The notes under the pieces were generated by a model. The model saw only the letters and a list, made by a program, of their open reading frames with translations, had not been told where the DNA came from and searched no databases. Position numbers and translations under genes: made by a program. Of a stretch of DNA of 64,000 bases, positions 27,119-36,733 are shown in pieces. The stretch's first letter is position 1, and each line of letters begins with the position of its first letter. Source of the DNA: Vibrio sp. B1FLJ16 (GTDB lineage: Bacteria > Pseudomonadota > Gammaproteobacteria > Enterobacterales > Vibrionaceae); NCBI RefSeq assembly GCF_905175385.1, contig NZ_HG992749.1:1178001-1242000 (forward strand), in the 5' to 3' direction.

Positions 27119-27407
27119 CGTAGTGAACATTCAGGCTGATTGTGACACTACGTAGGGTAGGTACCAACAAAGCCTTTTGTTGGTAGACGGGATACTAATG
27201 CTGTAAGCGCAGCATATTAATGGGAAACCCAACATTGAAACCTTTGAATAAACACACACTAATCAGCTTCATATTACCGAAATGTCCTGTTTTACAAAAC
27301 GGGTGCATTACGGAACCTTGATTACGTCTCAGCGCATCCAGCGCATATAGAAGTCACGAATGTTGTGACAGGATTTTCTGTATTTGTCATTCAAGCTATG
27401 GCAAATA
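27119..27407 (+). ncRNA. Structured leader candidate upstream of the norspermidine operon
   Basis: No credible gene lies between 26789 and 27495. Within 27119-27407 I see a run of hairpins: CGTAGTG/CACTACG (27119-27152), CCAACAAA/TTTGTTGG (27164-27183), ATGCTG/CAGCAT (27198-27215), an interrupted stem of about 15 bp (27277-27313), GTCAC/GTGAC (27353-27369) and GTATTTG/CAAATAC (27381-27407). GCTGATT in the loop of the first hairpin (27135-27141) is complementary to AATCAGC at 27261-27267, a possible pseudoknot. This is dense for chance and suits a cis-acting RNA or riboswitch. No terminator or clear promoter is seen, and I match it to no known class. Confidence 0.45.
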
Positions 27408-27495
27408 CGGAGGTTTACTTATTTCTCCTGCAGTATAAATCATTAGATTATTAAATCAGGATGAAATTATTTTATAATTCAAGGTATTACCTAGC

Positions 27496-30372
27496 ATGAC
27501 CACCGCCTTTGAAGTCGATAATACTATCGCAAACACTTTTTCATCACAGGTTCCTGTTGTTGAGGGAACGTATGACCTGACACCAGACCAAGTATTACTT
27601 GATCAGGCTCAGCACGAATCTGAGGTTCGTTCTTATCCTCGTCGCTTGCCAATTGCTATCAAACAAGCATTTGGCTGCCTGGTAGAAGACACTCGCGGTC
27701 AGATCTTTCTAGATTGTCTTGCTGGTGCGGGTACGCTGGCTTTGGGTTACAACCACCCAGAAATCAATCAAGCGTTAAAAGACCAACTGGACTCAGGTTT
27801 GCCTTATCAGACGCTAGATATTGCAACATCAGCAAAAACTAACTTTATCCAGTCTGTAAAGTCGTTTCTTCCTCAAGAGTTGGGTGACAACTGTGTTATT
27901 CAGTTCTGTGGTCCATCTGGTGCTGATGCCGTGGAAGCTGCGATCAAACTAGCGAAACAGACAACAGGCCGTAATACCGTGTTTGCGTTCCGTGGTGCTT
28001 ACCATGGTATGACTAACGGCACGATGGGTATGATGGGCAACCTGGGTACTAAAGCTCGCCGTACTGGGCTTATGTCAGATGTGCACTTCATGCCGTTCCC
28101 GTACAACTTACGTTGTCCGTTTGGTCTCGGTGGTGATGAAGGCGCCAAAGCGAGTATCCGTTACATCGAACGTCTGCTAAATGATGATGAAGCGGGCATC
28201 ATGAAGCCTGCTGCAATTTTTGTTGAACCAGTACAAGGCGAGGGCGGTGTAATCCCAGCCCCAGCATTCTGGCTACGTGAGCTGCGCCGTATCTGTGATG
28301 ATCACGGTATTCTGCTGATATTCGATGAAATTCAATGTGGTGTTGGTAAAACTGGCTATAACTTTGCTTTCGAAGAATCAGGCATCGTTCCAGACGTATT
28401 GTGTTTGTCTAAAGCGATCGGTGGTGGTATGCCAATGTCGCTTCTTGTTATTAATAAACAGCATGATACATGGAAGCCAGGTGAGCACACAGGCACTTTC
28501 CGTGGCAACCAGTTAGCAATGGTAAGTGGTGCTAAAGCACTTGAAATCATCCAACGTGACAACCTTGTTGAGCACGCTAATATAGCTGGCCAATACCTAC
28601 GTTTCGGTTTGGAAGGCATCCAAAAGCGTGTGGACTGTATCGCGGAAGTTCGTGGTAAAGGTCTGATGCTGGGCGTTGAAATCAAGAACCCTAACGGCGA
28701 ATCGAACAAATTCGGCGAGCCTGCTTCTGACGGTCAACTGACGCTAGCGATTCAACGCGCAGCACTAGAGCGTGGTTTGATGGTAGAGAAGGGGGGTCGT
28801 GACGGCTCTGTGATTCGTTTCCTTCCACCACTTATCATCTCGTTTGAACAAATTGATTTCGCTCTGCGCGTGCTTGAAGACGCGATCATTGCTGCTGGTG
28901 GTAGCCACGTTGAAGCAGCACCACAAGAAGAGTGGAAAAAGCACTTTGTTCACACTGGTGAATACGGCAGTGCTGAATTTGCGTCAGTAATGAACCATAC
29001 GACAGCGGCAATGAAATCTGTGTTTGAGCAGGTTAGTGCGCCATATTCAGGTATGGATCCTAAAGCGTTAGAAGCGGCGATCAATGCTGTCGATCTAGAC
29101 AACAAAAACGCGCCTCTTAAATCGGTAATCGATGACGCAGCAGAACTGGTAGCAAAGAACGCTATCTTCACTCAGCACCCAGACTGCATTGCGCATTTAC
29201 ACACTCCACCGCTGATGCCAGCGATTGCTGCAGAAGCTATGATTGCAGCTCTGAACCAGTCGATGGACTCTTGGGATCAGGCGTCATCTGCGACTTATGT
29301 TGAACAAAAAGTCGTGAACTGGTTGTGCGATAAGTACGAACTGGGTGCGCAAGCTGACGGCATCTTCACTAGCGGCGGTACGCAAAGTAACCAAATGGGC
29401 TTAATGCTGGCGCGTGACTGGATCGCAGATAAGCTAAGTGCTCACTCAATCCAGAAACTCGGTCTTCCTGAGTATGCGGACAAACTGCGTATTGTGTGTT
29501 CTAAGAAATCACACTTTACGGTTCAAAAGTCAGCATCGTGGATGGGTCTTGGCGAAAAAGCAGTAATGACCGTTGATGCGAATCCAGATGGCACGATGGA
29601 CGTGACAAAGTTGGATGACGTGCTAACACAAGCAAAAGCAGAAGGTTTAATTCCATTTGCTATCGTTGGTACGGCGGGTACGACTGATCATGGCGCTATT
29701 GATGATCTAGACTTTATTGCAGACATGGCAGCAAAACATGACATGTGGATGCATGTTGACGGCGCTTACGGTGGCGCGTTGATCCTGAGCAGCCAAAAAG
29801 CACGCCTGAAAGGTGTTGAACGTGCTCAGTCTATCAGCGTTGACTTCCACAAATTGTTCTACCAGACAATCAGCTGTGGTGCTCTTCTTGTCAATGACAA
29901 ATCGAACTTTAAGTTCCTGCTGCATCATGCAGATTACTTGAACCGCGAACATGACGAATTACCAAACCTGGTTGATAAGTCTATCGCGACTACTAAACGC
30001 TTTGATGCTTTAAAAGTGTTTATGACCATGCAGAGCGTAGGGCCGAGAGCCTTAGGTGATATGTATGACCATCTGCTAAACCAGACTCTGGAAGTAGCAG
30101 ATATGATCCGTGATAACGACCACTTTGAGTTGTTAGCGGAACCATCATTATCGACAGTGCTGTTCCGTGCTACACACGAATCAGCAGATCTTGATGAACT
30201 GAATAAAGCGTTGCGTTTAGAGGCGCTGACTCGTGGAACCGCAGTATTGGGAGAGACCATTGTTGACGGTAAAACCGCGCTTAAATTTACGATTTTAAAC
30301 CCGTGTCTGACGACATCGGACTTTGAATCGTTGCTCTCAAAAATCCATATGCTAGCAGTTGAGCTAGTTTAA
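27496..30372 (+). CDS. Fused L-2,4-diaminobutyrate aminotransferase / L-2,4-diaminobutyrate decarboxylase
   Basis: A 958-aa bifunctional PLP protein that opens norspermidine synthesis. The N-terminal class III aminotransferase (about residues 40-460) turns aspartate semialdehyde into 2,4-diaminobutyrate; motifs are CLAGAGTLALGYNHPE, FCGPSGADAVEAAIKLAK, LLIFDEIQCGVGKTG and the PLP lysine in LSKAIGGGMPMS. The C-terminal group II decarboxylase (about 490-958) releases 1,3-diaminopropane; motifs are GIFTSGGTQSNQMGLMLARD, HVDGAYGGALILS and the PLP lysine in SVDFHKLFYQT. The fused arrangement is the Vibrio one. First gene of the operon, 18 bp before the dehydrogenase, behind a long structured leader. 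Confidence 0.95.
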   Translation: MTTAFEVDNTIANTFSSQVPVVEGTYDLTPDQVLLDQAQHESEVRSYPRRLPIAIKQAFGCLVEDTRGQIFLDCLAGAGTLALGYNHPEINQALKDQLDSGLPYQTLDIATSAKTNFIQSVKSFLPQELGDNCVIQFCGPSGADAVEAAIKLAKQTTGRNTVFAFRGAYHGMTNGTMGMMGNLGTKARRTGLMSDVHFMPFPYNLRCPFGLGGDEGAKASIRYIERLLNDDEAGIMKPAAIFVEPVQGEGGVIPAPAFWLRELRRICDDHGILLIFDEIQCGVGKTGYNFAFEESGIVPDVLCLSKAIGGGMPMSLLVINKQHDTWKPGEHTGTFRGNQLAMVSGAKALEIIQRDNLVEHANIAGQYLRFGLEGIQKRVDCIAEVRGKGLMLGVEIKNPNGESNKFGEPASDGQLTLAIQRAALERGLMVEKGGRDGSVIRFLPPLIISFEQIDFALRVLEDAIIAAGGSHVEAAPQEEWKKHFVHTGEYGSAEFASVMNHTTAAMKSVFEQVSAPYSGMDPKALEAAINAVDLDNKNAPLKSVIDDAAELVAKNAIFTQHPDCIAHLHTPPLMPAIAAEAMIAALNQSMDSWDQASSATYVEQKVVNWLCDKYELGAQADGIFTSGGTQSNQMGLMLARDWIADKLSAHSIQKLGLPEYADKLRIVCSKKSHFTVQKSASWMGLGEKAVMTVDANPDGTMDVTKLDDVLTQAKAEGLIPFAIVGTAGTTDHGAIDDLDFIADMAAKHDMWMHVDGAYGGALILSSQKARLKGVERAQSISVDFHKLFYQTISCGALLVNDKSNFKFLLHHADYLNREHDELPNLVDKSIATTKRFDALKVFMTMQSVGPRALGDMYDHLLNQTLEVADMIRDNDHFELLAEPSLSTVLFRATHESADLDELNKALRLEALTRGTAVLGETIVDGKTALKFTILNPCLTTSDFESLLSKIHMLAVELV

Positions 30373-30390
30373 CAAAGGTAACGGAAAACT

Positions 30391-31644
30391 ATGGCAATTC
30401 TACAGATTGGTGCAGGCGGCGTTGGCTGGGTAGTTGCACACAAAGCAGCACAAAACAACGACGTTCTGGGTGATATCACAATCGCATCACGTACCGTAGG
30501 TAAGTGTGAGAAAATCATCGAATCAATTCAGAAGAAAAACAATCTGAAAGATTCAACTAAGAAATTAGAAGCTAGAGCAGTAAATGCTGACGACGTAGAT
30601 TCTCTTGTTGCTCTGATTAAAGAAGTGAAGCCTGACCTGGTTATTAACGCAGGTCCTCCATGGGTAAACATGCCAATCATGGAAGCGTGTTACCAAGCTA
30701 AAGTTTCTTACTTAGATACATCAGTAGCGGTTGACTTATGTTCTGAAGGTCAGCAGGTACCACAAGCTTATGACTGGCAGTGGGGCTACCGCGAAAAGTT
30801 CGCAGAAGCGGGCATCACAGGTATCCTAGGCGCAGGTTTCGATCCAGGCGTAGTATCTGTATTCGCAGCGTACGCGGTGAAGCATCTGTTCGATGAAATC
30901 GACACTATCGACGTAATGGACGTGAATGCTGGTGACCACGGTAAGAAGTTTGCGACAAACTTTGACCCGGAAACCAACATGCTAGAGATTCAGGGCGACT
31001 CTTTCTACTGGGAAAATGGTGAGTGGAAACAAGTACCTTGCCACTCTCGTATGCTTGAGTTTGATTTCCCTAACTGCGGTACGCACAAAGTGTACTCAAT
31101 GGCGCACGATGAAGTTCGTTCAATGAAAGAATTCATCCCAGCTAAACGCATTGAGTTCTGGATGGGATTTGGTGATCGTTACCTGAATTACTTCAACGTA
31201 ATGCGTGATATCGGTCTATTGAGCCCTGATCCGTTGACACTGCACGATGGCACAGTTGTTCAGCCACTACACGTGCTAAAAGCGTTGCTACCAGATCCAA
31301 CTTCTCTGGCACCTGGCTATACAGGCCTGACTTGTATCGGTACATGGGTTCAAGGTAAGAAAGACGGTAAAGAGCGCAGTGTGTTCATCTACAATAATGC
31401 AGACCACGAAGTTGCATACGAAGATGTAGAGCACCAAGCAATCTCATACACTACAGGTGTACCGGCGATCACAGCAGCACTTCAGTTCTTCCGTGGTAAG
31501 TGGGCGGATAAAGGTGTGTTCAACATGGAACAGCTAGATCCGGATCCGTTCCTGGAAACCATGCCTTCTATCGGCTTGGACTGGCATGTTCAGGAGTTGG
31601 AACCAGCTCAAGAGTTACCAGTTATCCACGAGCTTAAAAAATGA
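30391..31644 (+). CDS. Carboxynorspermidine dehydrogenase (saccharopine dehydrogenase family)
   Basis: Reductively condenses 1,3-diaminopropane with aspartate semialdehyde to carboxynorspermidine using NAD(P)H. The N-terminal Rossmann motif is ILQIGAGGVGWVVAHKAAQ (residues 3-21); family stretches LVINAGPPWVNMPIMEAC, ITGILGAGFDPGVVSVFAAYA and the saccharopine-dehydrogenase C-terminal fold follow. 417 aa. Its place between the diaminobutyrate fusion gene and nspC fixes the substrate better than sequence alone would. Confidence 0.93.
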   Translation: MAILQIGAGGVGWVVAHKAAQNNDVLGDITIASRTVGKCEKIIESIQKKNNLKDSTKKLEARAVNADDVDSLVALIKEVKPDLVINAGPPWVNMPIMEACYQAKVSYLDTSVAVDLCSEGQQVPQAYDWQWGYREKFAEAGITGILGAGFDPGVVSVFAAYAVKHLFDEIDTIDVMDVNAGDHGKKFATNFDPETNMLEIQGDSFYWENGEWKQVPCHSRMLEFDFPNCGTHKVYSMAHDEVRSMKEFIPAKRIEFWMGFGDRYLNYFNVMRDIGLLSPDPLTLHDGTVVQPLHVLKALLPDPTSLAPGYTGLTCIGTWVQGKKDGKERSVFIYNNADHEVAYEDVEHQAISYTTGVPAITAALQFFRGKWADKGVFNMEQLDPDPFLETMPSIGLDWHVQELEPAQELPVIHELKK

Positions 31645-31758
31645 GTAGCTAAGCTCGTAGCAACCTGGAATTAACTTAAATCTAAGCCGATGCGAATGCG
31701 TCGGCTTTGTTCGATTTTATCGAGCCCTCGTTTAGGCGAGGGGACTCAAGGTATTAAA

Positions 31759-32892
31759 ATGCAACACAGTGAACTAAAAACTCCGTACTTCATGATTAAT
31801 GAAGACAAACTAATAGAGAACCTAGAGAAAGCGAAACAGCTAAAAGAGATTTCTGGCGTGAAGCTGGTGCTGGCACTGAAGTGTTTCTCAACTTGGGGTG
31901 TTTTTGACATCATCAAACCTTACCTGGATGGGACAACCAGTTCCGGCCCATTCGAAGTCAAGCTTGGCTACGAAACTTTCGGCGGTGAAACTCACGCATA
32001 CAGCGTGGGTTACAGTGAAGATGACGTACGTGAAGTTGCTGATATCTGTGACAAGATGATCTTTAACTCTCAGTCTCAGCTTGCTGCTCATCGTCATATC
32101 GTAGAAGGTAAAGCGTCGATTGGTCTGCGCCTCAATCCGGGTGTGAGTTACGCTGGTCAGGATTTAGCAAACCCTGCACGTCAGTTCTCACGTCTTGGTG
32201 TACAAGCTGATCATATCAAAGCTGAAGTATTTGACGATATTGATGGCGTGATGTTCCACATGAACTGTGAAAACAAAGATGTGGATGCGTTTATCGGTTT
32301 ACTGGATTCTATCTCAGAACAGTTTGGTGAGTATCTGAACAAGCTGGACTGGGTAAGCATGGGCGGAGGTGTATTCTTTACCTGGCCTGGCTACGATATT
32401 GAGAAGTTGGGTCTTGCTCTTAAAGCCTTCTCTGAAAAGCACGGTGTGCAAATGTACTTAGAACCGGGCGAAGCGATCATCACGAAGACGACAGACCTAG
32501 TGGTTACTGTGGTAGATATCGTTGAGAACGTGAAGAAAACGGCTATTGTGGACTCAGCGACAGAAGCGCACCGTCTTGATACGCTGATTTACAACGAACC
32601 AGCGTCTATTCTGGAAGCTTCAGAGAATGGTGTGCATGAGTATGTGATTGGTTCATGCTCATGCCTTGCTGGTGACCAGTTCTGTGTAGCTAATTTTGAA
32701 CAGCCACTAGAAATCGGTCAGCGTTTGCATATTCTCGACAGCGCTGGCTATACCATGGTGAAACTAAACTGGTTTAACGGTTTGCGTATGCCTTCGGTTT
32801 ACTGTGAGCGTTCAAATGGCGAGATTCAAAAACTGAACGAGTTTGATTATTCAGATTTTAAACGTTCACTATCTCAATGGTCCGTAAAATAA
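31759..32892 (+). CDS. nspC: Carboxynorspermidine decarboxylase
   Basis: PLP enzyme of the alanine-racemase/ornithine decarboxylase fold III that yields norspermidine, a signal and structural polyamine for Vibrio biofilms. Features: PLP lysine in [71 protein letters not shown] and the C-terminal active-site [11 protein letters not shown]. The frame is open from 31690, but the ATG at 31759 ([18 protein letters not shown], 377 aa) matches the family N-terminus and has AAGG upstream. The 114-bp gap after the dehydrogenase contains two small hairpins (near 31684-31707 and 31727-31743). Confidence 0.96.
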   Translation: MQHSELKTPYFMINEDKLIENLEKAKQLKEISGVKLVLALKCFSTWGVFDIIKPYLDGTTSSGPFEVKLGYETFGGETHAYSVGYSEDDVREVADICDKMIFNSQSQLAAHRHIVEGKASIGLRLNPGVSYAGQDLANPARQFSRLGVQADHIKAEVFDDIDGVMFHMNCENKDVDAFIGLLDSISEQFGEYLNKLDWVSMGGGVFFTWPGYDIEKLGLALKAFSEKHGVQMYLEPGEAIITKTTDLVVTVVDIVENVKKTAIVDSATEAHRLDTLIYNEPASILEASENGVHEYVIGSCSCLAGDQFCVANFEQPLEIGQRLHILDSAGYTMVKLNWFNGLRMPSVYCERSNGEIQKLNEFDYSDFKRSLSQWSVK

Positions 32893-32920
32893 GCGTTCTG
32901 CTTTTCTGCACCATATCAAT

Positions 32921-32950
32921 GAAAAAGAGCAGCTTAGGCTGCTCTTTTTC
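32921..32950. terminator. Bidirectional terminator after nspC
   Basis: GAAAAAGAGCAGC-TTAG-GCTGCTCTTTTTC, a 13-bp stem with A and T runs on both sides. It separates nspC from the convergent ACT-domain gene. Confidence 0.9.
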
Positions 32951-32970
32951 ATGGGAGACGGAGTCGGTTA

Positions 32971-33483
32971 CTAGTCTTCTATAATAACTCGGGTATCTTC
33001 ACTCAATGCTTCAAGCTCATTAGCGACATCTTCAATTTCCATTTCGCTTGGCAGCTTAATTGCGATTTTTGCACTGAACAGACTTGAGCTGACGCCACCG
33101 CCACCTGCGATAAAGACGCGTTGACAGTCCATATCTAAAATCGAAATGCCCTGATCATCAAGCACATGTGTTATTTCATTTACAATGCCTGCCCGGTCAT
33201 TTGCATCCAGTCTTAGTTGGTAGATGGTCTCGGCGTTGTGAGAATGAGATTCTGAATCGACAAACTTAACCACTAGGGTTTGGCAATCTGCGAATGCGCC
33301 TTTAACGATGTCGGCATTCTCTTTTGGTAATTCAATTTTAATTACCCCCGCCACTTGGTCTTCTATAAAGTTCACTTTACTGATTAGCCATTTACCACCA
33401 TTTTCATGGGTGATAGCAGCAAGTTCCTTAATGGTCGCAGGTGATGCCTGACCGACAAAATTAACGATAAACACGGTATTCAT
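32971..33483 (-). CDS. Double ACT-domain protein, GcvR-like
   Basis: A 170-aa cytoplasmic protein built of two ACT modules (about residues 2-75 and 85-165). The first carries FVGQASPATIKELAAITHENGGKW and the second LRLDANDRAGIVNEITHVLDDQGISILDMDCQR, the typical amino-acid-binding pattern. This is the layout of the glycine cleavage repressor GcvR, which works by binding GcvA, but no gcv genes are nearby, so the exact role is open. A single-gene unit in front of a GTG/ATG-spaced regulatory gap of 212 bp. Confidence 0.8.
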   Translation of the reverse strand: MNTVFIVNFVGQASPATIKELAAITHENGGKWLISKVNFIEDQVAGVIKIELPKENADIVKGAFADCQTLVVKFVDSESHSHNAETIYQLRLDANDRAGIVNEITHVLDDQGISILDMDCQRVFIAGGGGVSSSLFSAKIAIKLPSEMEIEDVANELEALSEDTRVIIED

Positions 33484-33652
33484 ATGCTCCCCTCCTGAAA
33501 AAGGTTTGGACGCGGCACGGGTCTATGTAGCGCTTAAGTTATTGGAATAAGTTATTTTATTCAGTGTAGGTGTTAGGGGAGGGATATGTTTGATGAAGGT
33601 CAATTTTTCTAGCTAATTCTTGATGCAAATTTTCAAAACAATGTTTGACCCA

Positions 33653-33681
33653 CAAAAAAGCAGCCGTATCGTGGCTGCTTC
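33653..33681 (-). terminator. Terminator of the DUF3943 gene
   Basis: On the minus strand, AGCAGCC-ACGATAC-GGCTGCT followed by TTTTTTG, just after the stop at 33696. Confidence 0.85.
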
Positions 33682-33695
33682 ATGTTTAACTGTTC

Positions 33696-34613
33696 TTAGA
33701 AGGTAACTTTTAATTCTAAGCCATAGAACTGACTGTCATAACCGGCTCCTGCGTTCATAGCGTACTTAGCTACGTCTTGGTTACCGAACCAAGGTGATGA
33801 GCTAAACTGAAGTTCAGCACTGCCACCCCAAGCGTCAGTCACCCAATAATGGATGTGGCCTACAGGATTAAGAAGGAACAGTGAGACTCCACCTACCGTC
33901 TCTGAGCCTAAAACTTCTCCACCATTTGCGAGTATGTCCTGCTCAGCAGTCAGCATCATTTCACCAACGACGGCACCGAAGAACGGAGTAATGAAGATGT
34001 CTTGCCAGGAAGGGACTTCCGCGAAAGCCTCTACACCATACTCCCAGAAGAACGTTGACATCGTCGCGGAGTATAAGAATGATTCAAATTCATTGTAACC
34101 AGCATGACGGGCTGCCGTGTAATAAACACCGCCGAAATATGGGTGCATGATATAGTTCAGGAAATGCTCATCGCGATCCCACACCGGGCCATCAGAGACA
34201 TTGTCTTTCCACTTCTTCCCGAGCTGACTCATATCTCGGTCCTCTTCGTCCCACTTAGTAATGCTCTCAGGCAGGAATGTCATTAGCCCGACAGTCGCCA
34301 CACTCAGACCAAGAATGGTATAAGTTTGCCCCATCAGGTAATCCCAATCCTTGTCCTCCGGGACTATACGGTGCTTAGGTAGTAAGCCAGCATCAAGATT
34401 TAGATGATCATCACTATTCTGTTCTAAAGAAAGACTGCTGTTTTGAGCCTTGAAGGTGTACAGGTTGGTGGTTTCGCAGTAACCTGACAAACACTCAGGT
34501 TTGTAAGAAAACTCTGCGTGACTGGTCATATCATACTGACTTGCGTTTGCGACCGTTGTGGCGACAAGGCTTAACCCAGCTAGTGTCTTCTTGAACATGG
34601 ATGATTTTGACAC
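33696..34613 (-). CDS. DUF3943 family protein, probably exported
   Basis: A 305-aa protein with an N-terminal signal peptide (MFKKTLAGLSLVATTVANASQ, cleavage probably after ANA). The GTG start at 34613 is supported by GGAG six bases upstream; ATG at residue 6 is the alternative. The central part (LGLSVATVGLMTFLPESITKWDEED, HFLNYIMHPYFGGVYYTAARHAGYNEFESFLYSATMSTFFWEYGVEAFAEVPSWQDIFITPFFGAVVGE) matches what I recall of DUF3943: two or three hydrophobic stretches in a largely periplasmic or outer-membrane-associated protein. It ends in an aromatic residue (KVTF), as outer membrane beta-barrels do. Function unknown. Confidence 0.75.
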   Translation of the reverse strand: MSKSSMFKKTLAGLSLVATTVANASQYDMTSHAEFSYKPECLSGYCETTNLYTFKAQNSSLSLEQNSDDHLNLDAGLLPKHRIVPEDKDWDYLMGQTYTILGLSVATVGLMTFLPESITKWDEEDRDMSQLGKKWKDNVSDGPVWDRDEHFLNYIMHPYFGGVYYTAARHAGYNEFESFLYSATMSTFFWEYGVEAFAEVPSWQDIFITPFFGAVVGEMMLTAEQDILANGGEVLGSETVGGVSLFLLNPVGHIHYWVTDAWGGSAELQFSSSPWFGNQDVAKYAMNAGAGYDSQFYGLELKVTF

Positions 34614-34974
34614 AAAGGTCTCCGAATAAATGCTTTAATGATCTAGCTCACAATTATCCATTAAAAGAAAAACCATTTAAATACTTGGCCTTAAATTTAA
34701 TCCAAATGACTAAGTGGAAGATGGATAAGAGCTTTGTTGAGTATGTTAACTTAGGCTCCCTCGAATAAGCAAATGTCATGTGGTTAAACCTATACACAGA
34801 TATAGCTAAATGACTGTAAGTTACTGTGTCTGCAAGCCAAGTCATTCTCGCGGAACCAAAAATATAGCGGAATTTGAGTGCGGGCATAAACATGTTAGTT
34901 TGTTAGATAAATAAGAAAGGTAAGTGAGCACAGCTTACAAAAAATAGAATTGTGTTCGTATTTAGGAGTCAGTT

Positions 34975-36207
34975 GTGAAAATAGCAATGCTTAGTACCGG
35001 AGAAGAAGTCCTTCACGGTGATATAGTTGATACAAATGCGGCTTGGTTATCCAGCCTGTTTTATCAACAAGGATTTGGCCTGACAAAACGCTCAACCGTT
35101 GGAGATAAGCTGTCCAGCCTGGTTGAAGAGTTTCTAATGCTGAGCTTCAACAATGACGTCGTTATTGTCAATGGAGGCTTAGGGCCGACAACTGATGATA
35201 TGAGTGCCGCAGCGGCTGCAAAAGCGGCTGAGTGTAAATTGGTACTGTTTAAAGAGTGGCTGGAGCATTTGGAAAGCATCTATGCTCGACGTGGAATTCC
35301 AATGCCAGACAGTAACTTAAAGCAGGCGATGTTGCCTGAAACTGCAGAGATATTAGATAACCCGATTGGTACCGCTTGTGGTTTTAAGATGAAGATCAAT
35401 GATGCGGTTTTCTATTTTACACCTGGAGTACCGAGTGAATTCAAACTGATGGCAGAAACTCAAATTCTGCTCGATTTAAAGCGTTCTTTCCCGCAGGTTC
35501 AAGGTTCCTCATGCAGCCGCATATACACATTTGGCCTTTCTGAATCGGGTATCTCAGACAAGTTGGATCCAATTAAGCTACCGAAGGGGTACGAACTTGG
35601 TTATCGCTCTTATCTGCCGTTTATTGAAGTAAAACTGTTTGGACCGAACGATCAATTAGAGCAGCGTTTAAAGTTAATGCAGTTGATTAACAAGCATTTA
35701 GAATCTAACACAGTGAGTGTTGATGTTCCGATGGTTGAGCATATCGGTCAGCTTCTTACAGAAAAAAACTTAACGGTAGCAATATCAGAAAAGAGTAGTG
35801 CCGGGTATCTGAATTACTGGCTGAATAGTGATGAAAACGCGCGAAATCAGCTTGGTCACGGTTGGGTTTTGTCAGATAAGAACAACGCGATTCAAGATGA
35901 TGGTGATGCATTAGCAGCAACGTTTGCGCTTGCGGGGGCGACTCGTGATAAGTGCGGAACTCACTTATCGCTGGTCACAGGTAAAATAGATGAAGGGGTA
36001 TTTTCTGTTGCACTTTCTACGCCCACGGGAGAGTGGGGCGCACTGTATAAGTTAGCCAGAAAATATCAACGCAGTGATGAAGTGAAAATCATCGGCACTG
36101 CTGCACTCGATTTGCTGCGCCGTTACCTGGAGCGCAAGCCGATGTTTGCCCATTATGCTTTCTTAGAAAAAGTTAAAGACATGCATATTCCGGCAAGATC
36201 GCTTTAA
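34975..36207 (+). CDS. CinA-like protein (YfaY family)
   Basis: A 410-aa two-domain protein. The N-terminal molybdopterin-binding-like (COG1058) domain shows MLSTGEEVLHGDIVDTNAAWLS and VIVNGGLGPTTDDMSAAAAAKA; NPIGTACGFKM and FTPGVPSEFKLM follow. The C-terminal CinA/PncC-like domain (about 250-400) is degenerate: the usual SCTGG motif reads SSAGYL, so NMN deamidase activity is unlikely. The start is a GTG with AGGAG seven bases upstream. The region 34614-34974 in front holds no other gene. In E. coli the homologue lies near nrdAB-yfaE, consistent with the neighbourhood here. Confidence 0.88.
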   Translation: MKIAMLSTGEEVLHGDIVDTNAAWLSSLFYQQGFGLTKRSTVGDKLSSLVEEFLMLSFNNDVVIVNGGLGPTTDDMSAAAAAKAAECKLVLFKEWLEHLESIYARRGIPMPDSNLKQAMLPETAEILDNPIGTACGFKMKINDAVFYFTPGVPSEFKLMAETQILLDLKRSFPQVQGSSCSRIYTFGLSESGISDKLDPIKLPKGYELGYRSYLPFIEVKLFGPNDQLEQRLKLMQLINKHLESNTVSVDVPMVEHIGQLLTEKNLTVAISEKSSAGYLNYWLNSDENARNQLGHGWVLSDKNNAIQDDGDALAATFALAGATRDKCGTHLSLVTGKIDEGVFSVALSTPTGEWGALYKLARKYQRSDEVKIIGTAALDLLRRYLERKPMFAHYAFLEKVKDMHIPARSL

Positions 36208-36236
36208 CTCATCGAATCTAAACTCTCCAAATAAAC

Positions 36237-36270
36237 AAAAGCCAAGGCTATTCACTAACCTTGGCTTTTT
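36237..36270 (+). terminator. Terminator of the cinA-like gene
   Basis: AAAAGCCAAGG-CTATTCACTAA-CCTTGGCTTTTT, 30 bp beyond the stop. Confidence 0.85.
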
Positions 36271-36284
36271 AATTGTGCTGTTTA

Positions 36285-36446
36285 ATACCAATCTACACAA
36301 GTATCTGCTCATTCTTGCTAGTTAAAATCACTGACAGCCGCGTTATAGATTTTGCAATTAGAATAACTAGTTACTTCAATCTATGCCTTGCTCTAAGTGA
36401 TTTTCTCTTCGCAATAAATTGACCATTTACTTATCCAGATTGGTAT
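36285..36446. repeat. Palindrome-ended Vibrio repeat, copy C
   Basis: Ends ATACCAATC and GATTGGTAT. The interior follows copy B in the same orientation: TCATTCTTGCTAGTTAAA, then GCGTTATA, GAATAACTAGTTA, GCCTTGCTCTAAGTGATTTTC. It lies between the cinA-like terminator and yfaE and ends eight bases before the yfaE stop. Confidence 0.8.
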
Positions 36447-36454
36447 AAGCTGAG

Positions 36455-36733
36455 TTATGCACGCTTTTCTTTCATTGTGTAGTTAACGTCGCTGAGTGAA
36501 ACGCTGGATTTTGCTTTACAGATACAAGGCAAAATTTCATCACCTTCTGTATAAGCCATTTTAAAACCAACATACTCAACCTCACCGGATTCTAACTTGC
36601 AACGACATGCACCGCAGTGGCCGTCACGACAGTTATATTCAGGTAGCAGGCCTGCCTGTTCCATGGTCTCCAAAATCGTATTTGAAGCGTTGGATTCAAT
36701 GCTGACGAGTTTGTTGATTTTTATGGACGGCAT
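36455..36733 (-). CDS. yfaE: 2Fe-2S ferredoxin YfaE (ribonucleotide reductase maintenance)
   Basis: A 92-aa plant-type ferredoxin. The cluster-binding cysteines are in NCRDGHCGACRCKL with the fourth in ILPCICKA. YfaE supplies electrons for building and repairing the diferric-tyrosyl cofactor of NrdB. It overlaps the nrdB stop by one base (TAATG at 36735-36731), so it is translationally coupled to it. Confidence 0.95.
   Translation of the reverse strand: MPSIKINKLVSIESNASNTILETMEQAGLLPEYNCRDGHCGACRCKLESGEVEYVGFKMAYTEGDEILPCICKAKSSVSLSDVNYTMKEKRA

Noticed and set aside
25460..27495. CRISPR array or integron cassette array in the repeat-rich tRNA region
   Set aside because: The repeats are tRNA copies, terminators and one palindromic element; there is no regular repeat-spacer unit and no attC-like structure.
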